DNA of 64,000 bases from Neurospora tetrasperma FGSC 2508. Lineage: Eukaryota; Ascomycota; Sordariomycetes; Sordariales; Sordariaceae. Below are positions 1 through 8,846 of this stretch, in pieces. The stretch is taken from positions 9,452,749 through 9,516,748 of the forward strand of contig NW_009799179.1 of assembly GCF_000213175.1 (NCBI RefSeq), given 5' to 3'. Each line of letters starts with the position of its first letter. Within the stretch, counting starts at the first letter, position 1. The notes under the pieces were generated by a model. The model was given only the letters and a program-made list of their open reading frames with translations, had not been told where the DNA came from and made no database searches. Made by a program: the position numbers and the translations under genes.

Positions 1-32
1 TGCCAGACTAACAATGGTCATATTGCATTAAC

Positions 33-150
33 TCCCCCGATGGTTCGTACACCGAAATAATATATAAACGGGCACTAGAAGGCTACGAGAAGGCGCTCCG
101 ACCGAATCATACGTCGACTCTCATTACAGTTAATATCACACGGACATTCG
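33..150 (+). pseudogene. Relic of an NLR-type TPR repeat
   Basis: One frame reads YTEIIYKRALEGYEK followed by ALRPNHTSTLITVN. This is the signature of the 42-residue TPR_10/TPR_12 repeat of fungal NB-ARC/TPR proteins (alternating helices, ALEGYEKALGPxHxSTL pattern). Only about one repeat is readable. The downstream sequence is AT-rich and no reading frame continues. I infer a RIP-damaged 3' remnant of an NLR gene whose body, if it exists, lies left of the window. The intact NLR at 29522-31667 carries repeats of the same class. Confidence 0.5.
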
Positions 151-714
151 CCAGCAACATTCATTAACACCCTAAGGTTAGGATATTGAGGCTCTGTGGC
201 CTCAAGGCCTGGCATCAGCCTCATCGATGCGTTATAGCTTCAGGCAACCAGGTTCAGCCTCGTCCAGTCCAACCTCCTCAGAGAGACATGGCTATAACTT
301 AGGTTCAAATGGGTCTTAGATTACTTGCAACGGCCAGAATGTACTCTGGCTGCCACCAGAACGTCGAGCCTTTTGCTCCGTCTTCCAAGAGCGGATAATA
401 TCTATTAGTAGCGCAATAGGATAAGTTTCATTTATCGGTTTCTCGCGAGATATATAATGTATTCTAAGTCTCTCCCAACTACTTTCTCTCTATTTCATTT
501 TTCTAGCGTGCTACTAGAAGGGTTTGGGAGGATAGGCAAATTTATAGGGATTTTATAAATTCTAGTAACCTTCTATTATTATTAAGATAACGTATTCTAT
601 TATAAAGAAGCAAGACTATTCTATCCTTTGATTCTCCTTTTGCAGGTGCCTGTACAGTCCAAATGCTACGGGATTAACCCGTGATTTATATTACTTAGCT
701 AGATTTGTTTGCTT
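151..714. other. AT-rich gene-free stretch
   Basis: No convincing reading frame. Base composition is AT-rich from about 400 on, as expected of RIP-altered repetitive DNA. I see no RNA gene or conserved motif. Confidence 0.4.
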
Positions 715-1115
715 CAATTATTGCCGTGTTATACGGATATTGCTTACAATCTAAGGCCAGGGTGGCAAAGCTCAGTAGAGCCTCAATACTCGGTATTAGC
801 CTCGAAATATTCGGTAGCCTCCGGCTGCAATACTTACCTCAGCCAGACTCTCGGCCACGGGTACTACTTACCCGAACCCCTCTCGACACCACCGGACTAG
901 CGAGCCAACTATAGAAGCGCCGAAGACGCTAATAAAATACTATGAGACAATCTCCAACTATTCTAGAAGCAACTACAGCCAACCAAGTAAGAAGTACGGC
1001 GCCCGGATGAAGGACAGCGCCAGAAGGAAGATAGAGAATAGATAAAGGTATTCAAAAAGATCTATATATATACAGATCGCTAGATAGATGCTTTGGAGCT
1101 TCAGGCGACAAGGGC
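715..1115 (-). repeat. Dispersed repeat, RIP-altered copy
   Basis: This stretch matches, in inverted orientation, the repeats at 36098-36415 and 36616-36985. Shared landmarks include CTAGCGAGCCAACTATAGAA (about 898-917), a run encoding SQPSKKYGARMKDSARRK-like residues, and GATAGATGCTTTGGAGC near the right end. Compared with 36616-36985 the differences are largely C-to-T and G-to-A, as in CCAACCATAG versus CCAACTATAG. That is typical of RIP. The family is not identified. Confidence 0.6.
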
Positions 1116-1133
1116 CGGTACGTTGTTACGATC

Positions 1134-1437
1134 CAATAAGGGATCACTTATGTAAGCAGATTAGATAGGCCAATCAGGAGCGCGCCGCAGTACAGGCGCC
1201 GCAGCAACGGCGCCGAGATGGCGGCTCCGGAGCGCCGCAGCGCCGCAACCAAGACAGCGGCGCGGCGGCCCCCTTGTGAAGACCCGTATATGCAAGATGG
1301 CCTCCCCAGGCCTCTTATATTACGGCTCTTCAGCAAGCAACCAACTGATACAATCGACCAGTACCCTTTGGCTACTACTACCGTTGCTACTCTTTGTTCC
1401 CAGCGATATACTCCTGTGCTTGTAACGGTTCGTCACA
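1134..1437 (+). repeat. Solo LTR, copy 1
   Basis: Starts TGTTACGATCCAATAAG and ends GTAACGGTTCGTCACA, the TG...CA ends of a long terminal repeat. It matches 39062-39325 at both ends and in the middle (CTTCAGCAAGCAA, CAGCGATATACTCCTGTGCT). The central part is GC-rich and differs in length between copies. No gag or pol frame adjoins it, so I read it as a solo LTR. The five flanking bases (TACGT left, CAACA right) do not match, so no target duplication is visible. Confidence 0.65.
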
Positions 1438-1449
1438 CAACAAAAGCTA

Positions 1450-1653
1450 CAGTAGAAACCCTAGTAGATGCAACCCCGAGAAAATGCAAGTCCATATAGA
1501 GTTACCTAGTATATGCAAGTATACTGGTGGCGCGCCTTCGCCCCATTTGTATGTAAGTGTGACCCTAGTAACTGCAAGACTCCTAGTAAATCCAACTTTT
1601 CTGGAGCCTCCCCATAGAGTCCGTATTAGTTGCATTTACTAGGGTTTCTACTG
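1450..1653. mobile_element. TA-flanked MITE with 25-bp terminal inverted repeats
   Basis: The left end CAGTAGAAACCCTAGTAGAT is mirrored by the right end, whose reverse complement begins CAGTAGAAACCCTAGTAAAT. The two 25-base ends differ at one base. The 204-bp element is bordered by TA on both sides (1448-1449 and 1654-1655), which is the target duplication of Tc1/mariner-type elements. It is non-coding and sits just downstream of solo LTR copy 1. The name and autonomous partner are unknown. Confidence 0.7.
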
Positions 1654-1655
1654 TA

Positions 1656-2292
1656 TTCGATATCCGCAACCGTGGTGTCGTGCAAAGTCTGAGGCCAAGA
1701 TTAACAGAACATACCGAGATGGCACTCACTCACAATGAATAAGGAGCACAGCCTCGAAGAGCGAAATAACCTCCTCGAGATGGCTTTCGAGCGGCCGTCG
1801 ACAAGGAAACAAGTCACAACAGTCGGTCGGTCGGCACAGAATCGCCCCGTGTCCTTTCTGCCGCCGGCGTGATATAGACCCCGAGATTACACATGATTAG
1901 CCAATAGCTAGCGTTGGAAGCAGGTGGAAACTCCACAGATGACCTCCTCTTGATGGGGGGAGTTGGGCACTTTTCAATTGGGACTAACTCACACTTGGGC
2001 CATTGTAGTCGGGTGTTATAGAATATGGTTGACTAATCAAGTTCGGTGTTATAAGTGAACTTTTAATATCACCGAAGAGAGAGGAAAGAGGCTAGGGAAA
2101 GGATTGAAAGTAAAACCGTTAAATAGTCAGGAGATATTCGTGAGAGGTCTTTCCTTCATTCCCTCCCTCACTCTATATACTAGACCATCTTTCTCTTCAG
2201 ACTTGTCAACAACATATCACTCACCTTTACTTGCTCTTCTTCACCATTACCTCTACAACTTAAATCAACCTCACTACGACAAACAAGCAAAA
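1656..2292. other. Intergenic, promoter side of the MGST3-like gene
   Basis: No gene is seen. The last 200 bases are CT-rich with short pyrimidine tracts, as is usual before fungal start codons. A TATA-like element lies at 2173-2180. Confidence 0.4.
2173..2180 (+). promoter_or_regulatory. TATA-like element
   Basis: CTATATAC lies about 120 bases before the ATG of the glutathione S-transferase gene, within a pyrimidine-rich leader. Position and sequence fit a core promoter. This is inference. Confidence 0.3.
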
Positions 2293-2907
2293 ATGGCTAT
2301 CATCGTGACTCTCCCCAACGAGTACGGGTAAGTAATATAATCATTGCATCATCATCCCTCACCGTCGTTCATTTGATGGCCTCGTACTAACATACACATC
2401 ACAGCTACGTCCTCCTAGCCACCGTCTCCACCTTCTTTATCAACATCTTCCACTCCATCAACACCGGCAAGCAGCGCAAGGCCTCGGGCGTCAAGTATCC
2501 CGCCGCCTATGCCTCTCAGGAGGTAGCCGAGAAGGACCCCAAGGCAAAAGCCTTTAACTGCGGTATGTCATTTATTCCTTTCCATCCCCCCACCCCGGCC
2601 CTTCTTTCCATTGACCTCCTGCGGTCAACCAATGCTAACATTCAACCAAAAAGCCCAACGCGCCCACGCAAATTTCACCGAAAACCTCACCCCCGCCATC
2701 GGCGCCATGCTCATCGCGGGTCTCAAGTACCCCGTGCTCGCCGGCGCGCTGGGCGGCCTGTGGAGCTTGAGCAGGGTGTTCTACGCCATTGGCTACACCA
2801 AGGGAGGCCCCCAGGCCCGCACCAAGTTCGGCATTATCAGCTCGGTGGGCTTGTTGACGCTTAAGTTGACGGCGGCGTATACAGCTGTGCAGATGGCTTT
2901 TTACTAA
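2293..2907 (+). CDS. Microsomal glutathione S-transferase 3-like protein (MAPEG family)
   Basis: Three exons, 2293-2327, 2405-2562 and 2654-2907, encode 148 residues, the usual length for MGST3-type MAPEG proteins. Both introns have GTAAGT/GTATGT donors and AG acceptors and restore one frame. The N-terminus MAIIVTLPNEYGYVLLATVS and the segment NTGKQRKASGVKYPAAYAS match the family. Four hydrophobic membrane segments can be placed at about residues 10-30, 73-93, 95-107 and 122-145. Members conjugate glutathione to lipophilic substrates or reduce lipid hydroperoxides in the ER or mitochondrial outer membrane. The first ATG follows GCAAAA, a good fungal context. The gene is convergent with the kelch gene, 354 bases away. 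It looks intact. Confidence 0.9.
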
Positions 2908-3261
2908 ATGGAGCGGAGTTGTGAGGCGGTGAGAATGGAGGATGGGGGACTTGAAGTAGAAAAAAGACTTCCAGATAAAACTGGAAATAGAAACAGGAAA
3001 TGCAACAGTAGCCCACCTATGTTGTGAATAACCAACCACTCGGTTCACCATTTCATGTGTCTACTCGTTTCATTTAAAGGGATAACCCTCAATTTATCGA
3101 ATCAACGTCTATCTCTTATAAGTTCGTCAAAGAATGAAAAAGGTTTAACCAAAAAATAGGTGGTATAGCATCCCCTTACTCCCCTTACATGGCGCACCAT
3201 TACTCGTCTCATCTAATTTCGTCGTGTTGACCACCATCCTTTCACCGTCACCACCATAATC

Positions 3262-5487
3262 TCAAGGCATCTCACTAACATTCTGCCTCTCCGGCATCTC
3301 ACTAACATTCTGCCTCTCCGGCATCTCACTAACATTCTGCCTCTCCGGCATCTCACTAACATTCTGCCTCTCCGGCATCTCATGAACAACATGATGCGGC
3401 GGAAGCTCATGAACCTGTTGATGCTGGTACAATCTATCCCCGCTGTATCCATTCCCATTCCCATCGGTATACGGCGCCTCAACACCACCACCACCAGAAT
3501 AAGGTTCGTAACCCCCCGGCTGCCACTTGGTTTCCTGTACTACTTGCTGTTGTCCCTGCTGCGGCGATTGTTGTTGCTGCTGTTGTTGCTGCTCTTGGTG
3601 TTGTTCCCCTTCTTCAGACAGTCCCTTTTTCTTAGTACGTCGGCGAGCAAGGAAATAGCCCAGCGCTATCGCCGCGGCAATGGCTGCGACGCCGCCTACC
3701 ACGCCGCCGGCGATGGGCCCTGCCTTGCTGCTGCTGGAGGGGTCTGTTGAGCCGGAGGGCGATGGTGAGGAGGAGTCGGAGGGAGTCGGGGGCGAGGAGG
3801 GAGTCGGGGGGGGGAAGGGGTCGCTGTTGTTGGTGGCTTTAAATTTTTGGTGGGCAAAGACGGACTCTAGTTGGCTGTTGGTGAAGCCGGACTCGGGTTT
3901 TCTGCCTCTGTTGTGGTGCAAGGGAGAGTTTGGTTAGTGATTTATTCTGCTTTGTTTTGCCATGTTTCTCGGTGGGGTGTTGAAGGTCACTTACTTGTCG
4001 TTATAGAACGACTGAATCGCAGGGGCAGGCGAGTACGAGGTTCGGTTCGCTGTGTAAGTGTCTGTGATCTTCAAGGTAGCGAGATCAAACACCGCGATGC
4101 CTTGTGAGAATGGATCGGTAGTCGTGAAAACCACCTTATACAGTGGGTTGGGTCCATCTCTAGTAGTGTCGACGCCTCCGATTGTTATGATCTGACCACC
4201 ACCGACCCCGTTGCAGCTGAGCGCGTGTCTGGGATTCCGTGCCGTGTAGGGAGCTTTGGTCCAGTAAAACCCGGGCAGGGTGAGCACGTAGGCATCGTCG
4301 AAGGGTACAGATACGCTGCCCAGAGTGCGACCCCAGCCGGCGTAGATGAGGATCTCGTAGGTCTGGTTGTCCGATGCCACTCCTGCCATACAATATTCCT
4401 GCCTTGGCCTGGGCGAGGTGCCCGATGTGCTTTGTTCGAACCAAGCATTGCTGTCAATGTCGAAGATGCGTGCGGTGTCCATGGAGGCCAGCCTGGCATT
4501 GCTATCGTCTGTCTGCAAATCCCCTATATAGCCTCCCACGGAAACCAGGATTCCCTTTTTGCCAAAGTTGGGCACGTAGAGCATGCTGCCAAATTGCTCC
4601 GATCCTTGTGTGGAAGCAAGGGAGACGGATGTGTTGATAGCCTTCTTCGACGCGAAGTCGTACGTGAGAAGGCCACTCACCGGTCCATCGAAGTTTGATT
4701 TAAAGCCTGTTGATCGAGGTCAGCTTCACGGATCACTTACAAAGAAGTCTTGGAGGTCGGGGGAAAAAAGCCTGCGTACCTCCGAGGAAGTAACCAACGC
4801 CATTGCCACTGGCTATCTTGCCCTGGAACGGTCTCAGTTTTTCCGTAAACATCTTATCCGCAGTACTATTCAGGTTTTGCCAGGTTCCGCCTCCTTTACC
4901 ATCCGGCTTAAATGACCATAGGCCTTGAGGCTGATTGGCGTTATTTCCAAAATCCGACTTAATGCCGGCGAATCCCGTATATAGGACACCTTGCGTCTCG
5001 TCTACCCAGATTCCTCCGCCCTTGAGATTGGCGGCACCAGTCGGTTTGGATGTTGAGTCGAACCGGACTGAATCACTTGTCCAGTCCTCGGTTAGATCGA
5101 TAGAAAGCAACGAGTTGGCTAGGGTAGAGTTAGGATATACCATGATTTCGACAGTTAGTGCGTGGAGAGTCTTACAGTATTGAAAGGTGATGTCAGTACC
5201 GCTGTAGTACGAGACCTCACCACCGTCAATGTACACTCGCCCGCCCAAAACGGCGGCTTTGGTTCAATTAGCCCAATGGTCCTGGTGTACTGAGGAAAAA
5301 GACAATGACGGCAATGCTCACACGCATGATAGGCTCTGCGCAGAAATGTCGAGGAACTCACGTCACCGTTGACTTGTCGTGGAAGGACGACTGAATCATC
5401 TGGCTTGGGGAGGGTGGTAATGCTAGCCGCCTGGCAAATCCATGGCTGTATTACACACCATAAAACGGGAGTCGACCTCCTGACCAT
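3262..5487 (-). CDS. Kelch-repeat protein with C-terminal membrane segment and repeat tail
   Basis: Five exons read from 5487 down: 5487-5322, 5256-5176, 5118-4780, 4706-3995 and 3907-3262, giving 647 residues. The N-terminus (MVRRSTPVLWCVIQPWICQA) may be a signal peptide. Kelch-type blades follow, with VLGGRVYIDGGE, GKKGILVSVGGYIGD, YEILIYAGWG and GGQIITIGGVD. A Ser/Pro-rich linker leads to one membrane helix (PIAGGVVGGVAAIAAAIALG) and a basic stop (ARRRTKKK). The cytoplasmic tail is Gln-rich and ends in the 9-residue repeat EMPERQNVS. Exon 1 extends through FLRRAYHA, and a 65-nt intron then joins to AVLGG; a shorter exon 1 would break the frame. Such proteins are common in Pezizomycotina and poorly characterised; a cell-surface role is inferred. 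The start could also be an in-frame codon upstream at 5604. Confidence 0.8.
3267..3381. repeat. 27-bp tandem repeat inside the kelch gene
   Basis: A 27-base unit beginning GCATCTCACTAACATTCTGC repeats four times without visible change, plus a partial copy. It encodes the last residues of the kelch protein (EMPERQNVS units). The number of copies probably varies between strains. Confidence 0.85.
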
Positions 5488-7968
5488 GATGTCTGATTTC
5501 ACAGGAAATATGAAAAAAATGCAAGAGAGAAAAGGGGAAAAGAAGAATGGGAGAGGAAGAAGAATTCTTGGGCAATATGCTACCCGTGTCAGCTTCCTAC
5601 CCACAAAAAGGGCTAGTTCTCCTGAAGCGCCATTGAGACATGGTGGTAGGTGATGACCCTATAGGATCGGATCATCGTGGACTGCTACCTGGTGGCTGCT
5701 CGCCCACTCTCGTATGGTTGCATCAAGTCAGCACTACACAAAAAATAAGGCTGATCACTACTCGTCGAGTGACTTGTTGTGGAAGTGAGCCTGCCCAGTA
5801 GAGGGGCTCGAGGGGGTGATCCCCGAAGAGCGTTCGTGCTCAGCCGCGAATTGATTGACTGAGCCAGCGAGCGTTTTTAACGGGCTTCCCCGCGACAGAT
5901 GGATTCTTCAGGATAACCCAACGGTAACACGAAAAGTAATTTGGTCATGCACCGGAGCGGAAACTCGACACGGTGGGCTGAAACAGGGTACGCGAGCAGG
6001 GTACGGTTCCTTCAAATGCTGGCATGGTGATAGGCATCGACATAAGACCGAGCGTTAGGATGAAGATGCGAGCAGCCCAATCAGAGCTAGCTGAGACTCA
6101 ACGGGCCACTAGTTAGAATCGGAATCAAAAGCTTGACGTCTCCCCAGGCTCCAATGATGATGGCGAGCATATGATGCCGAATAGGTTTCCATTTTCATGT
6201 CGAGATGTCGCGATTCGCCAATGATGTCTGTCGTTCATGATCCAACGGCGCGGGAACATCACTGCACCGGGAAAGCACTTGGCACATCCGAGAATTTGTG
6301 CTGGCGGAAGAGGTTGCAACTTGTAAGTTCTGGGATTGAGAAGATGCAGTTCACCACGGTGAGACGGTGAGGTGAGTGCCGTGGTGAGTGGCGTCAGCTC
6401 GTCGGCTACTTGCCAGCTGTCGGGCAGCTTCCCATCACCTGTCAGCAGAGCTGCGTTTCGTACGAGGTACCTGTCCTTTTTCAACAACGGCTGGAGGGGA
6501 GCAAATGACAACAGAGCCGCCAATATATTTCTGAACAACGTCCCATCACCTGTCGCAGCCACTTGGCCGATTGCAGAAGAGCAGCGTGTCGTCAACTTTT
6601 TGATCTTGAGCAAGGCTTCCTGGACGACGGTCAACACTTTCAAAGTGGACCTTGAATTTTCAGAAGCGTCTTCAGGCAGTTGTTGCATCTTCCTGGCGAG
6701 ACACACGGCCGGGATCCCGTACGTACCATATTGCTCCCCGCGGTACTCGCACGGAGCCCGCTTTTCCCCCCTAGCTTTCCACATCCAGCCTCAGGTCCCG
6801 CCTGCCGCAAGACGGTGGATGTCGAGAGTGTCTCGTGCGTTCCAGGTCTCGGAGCTAATGACACCTTGCACGTAGCCAGGAACATGGCTCATTGGTGTAG
6901 TGGTTCAATGCTGGTCCGTGACAGCAATGATATGTTTATATATATGCGCCAAGAGCATAGGTTCTACTACACTAGGTCTTAGGTCAGTTAACACGTTGAC
7001 GAGATGGTCCCCGATGAGGTCTGAGAAATGATGCCACCCAATCTGGAGATTGAGGCGCTGGTGGCCATTGCGAGTTGCTCGGCTTCGGCAATTACTGTCC
7101 GGTTGTGCTCCCACCGCTCCGTCATTCTCGGGGCCCACTCCGCCGCCACGGCCCCGCCCGGTCCGCAATACCGCCCCACTGATTGCAACCGCACCCCGAG
7201 ATGTCGAGTCTCAAGGAGGATCACATGAATTCTTCGCACGCACAGAAACCTATAAGAGGGGTGGCCATGTGAGACCCAGGAAGGTCTGCCACCTGAGCCG
7301 AAGAGCTCCATCGTAGGCGCTAGACAGCGCTGCCGTATGGCATCGGAACGGTTCAGAGATTTTACGAACCGCGCCATTATAGAACGGACACTACTAAACC
7401 GCTACTGAAATCCCGGATATTATCTGGGTTTACCAAGAGCGGTAAGAAATCTTCCGTATGCTGGAGTGATTATTGGTGTTGCGTTCGCACTGAATTATTA
7501 GCTGCTTAGTTTAAGTGTCCCGAGGGAACGGAACGCTAATTTAGCTTGGTGTACCCCAAAGAAAGTGGGTCTGTTGTAGAATAATTGGATAGTATACGGT
7601 TGGAAAGAAACGTAGCATCTCAAAGTGATAGCCTAGTTATACTGTATATCTCACGGTATTATATATATTGGATATCACCAACAGGTGAAAATTTTCTTGA
7701 ATCTAGAAGGGATGCCTTGGATGTTTAGAGTCTATGACTTAATAGCGTATATCACTTCTAGTTCTAGTTCTTTTGAGAAGGGCGAAGGTGGCAAACTACA
7801 AAGATTCTTTCAATATTAACATTATTGCGATGGGGTGTAATAACATGTATAATGTGACGACGAACGCCTAAAATGATTGTAGAAGAGAATATAAATGTTA
7901 TGACAATTCTATCACTGGAACAAATCTTGACATCTTTTCTGTAAAACTTCAAACAACGAATTGCCTTA
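5488..7968. other. 2.5-kb interval without a supported gene
   Basis: Open frames exist on both strands (longest about 6125-6784 on minus), but they overlap each other and show no recognisable family. A tRNA-like 5' half near 6893-6925 lacks a T-arm. From about 7440 to 7960 the sequence turns AT-rich. I see nothing firm here. Confidence 0.4.
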
Positions 7969-8044
7969 TCAAACCACCATGCCAATTCTTTCTCGTCCTT
8001 TGGTCCGCATACGACCTTCTATTTCTTATTGGTGCCCCCTGGAG
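7969..8044 (+). repeat. Left arm of a 75-bp inverted repeat
   Basis: This segment, with core GTCCGCATACGACCTTCTAT and inner end GGTGCCCCCTGGAG, is matched by the reverse complement of 13348-13422 with about five substitutions and a one-base indel. Similarity stops abruptly on both sides. The arms bracket the HET gene and the orphan amyloid-like peptide. Terminal repeats of a mobile segment are possible, but no target duplication is visible. Confidence 0.75.
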
Positions 8045-8846
8045 TTTCAGACCTCCCCGAGTTCGCAAGACCTGCCAATGCGAAGATAGTCAATAGATTA
8101 GTACCTCGTACCACCGTTCAATAACCGGTCGGTGGACTCACTAGTAGCATCTTACTGCTTGTCTATGGGAGTGGGAAGGATATGAACCGGGTCTTTTAAT
8201 CACGTGGTAGGGTCAAGAAACTGAACAACCACCTCCCATTCCATATCGTTCTGACGGGTCGGTGACGACCAGCGAATCCCTGGTGTTGTATGTTTTTTTC
8301 TTTCTTTTTTTTTTCCCTGAAGTTTCTTCTGTCATTTTTTCTGTCATTCAGTTCAGTCGACCGTTCTTTTCACCTCTTTTGTGCTTTTCTCCTTTTATCT
8401 AATACATCGCTTTTCGGTCTCTAATTCTGAGTCACTTGTACCACTTGTAACGGCCTGGTCATCCGTCGCAACTATATAAGACCACCTGAGCAACCGAATT
8501 GCCAGCTTCGGTTACTTGTACCCTTTTGCGAGGACACGGCTTGGCTAGCGTAGTGGTCTGCCACCGCCGTCACACCACTCGGTAATATTGTCATTGGCTA
8601 GAGGAACGTTTGGCGTGACTGCCTTGCGCGAAGTCAGCACGGAAACTGCAGAAAGAGGGGTTTCCGATCCCAGAACTATTGGTGGCCTGCAGTGGGCTGC
8701 ACTCGACAAGCCCAATCTTTTATCACCTGAAACTCTTGTTCCGTGTCTTCTTCTTTTCCGAAGAAGTCCGGTGGTCTCTCACCCTTCAACACAATTCTTC
8801 TCCAAGCCAGCAATTCCTTCAGGCCTCACACTGACTTGTTCTTTGG
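8045..8846. other. Leader region of the HET gene
   Basis: Contains a long T-rich tract at about 8287-8345, then pyrimidine-rich sequence and TATATAAG at 8473-8480. Short frames here do not resemble known proteins. Confidence 0.4.
8473..8480 (+). promoter_or_regulatory. TATA box candidate of the HET gene
   Basis: TATATAAG is a perfect TATA element about 370 bases before the ATG at 8847, following a pyrimidine-rich tract. A long 5' leader would be implied. Confidence 0.35.

Noticed and set aside
5322-5361. Earlier exon-1 donor (GTGAGT at 5361) in the kelch gene
   Set aside because: It leaves phase 0, while the only stop-free acceptor before AVLGG needs phase 1; the donor at 5321 fits and keeps the conserved FLRRAYHA.
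6125-6784. 219-residue open frame on minus
   Set aside because: It overlaps a 167-residue frame on the other strand, has no recognisable motif, no supporting splice structure and no neighbour logic.
6893-6966. tRNA-like start (GGCTCATTGGTGTAGTGGTT)
   Set aside because: The D-arm-like part is suggestive, but no 7-base anticodon loop, T-arm with TTCRA or matching acceptor strand can be folded from the following bases.
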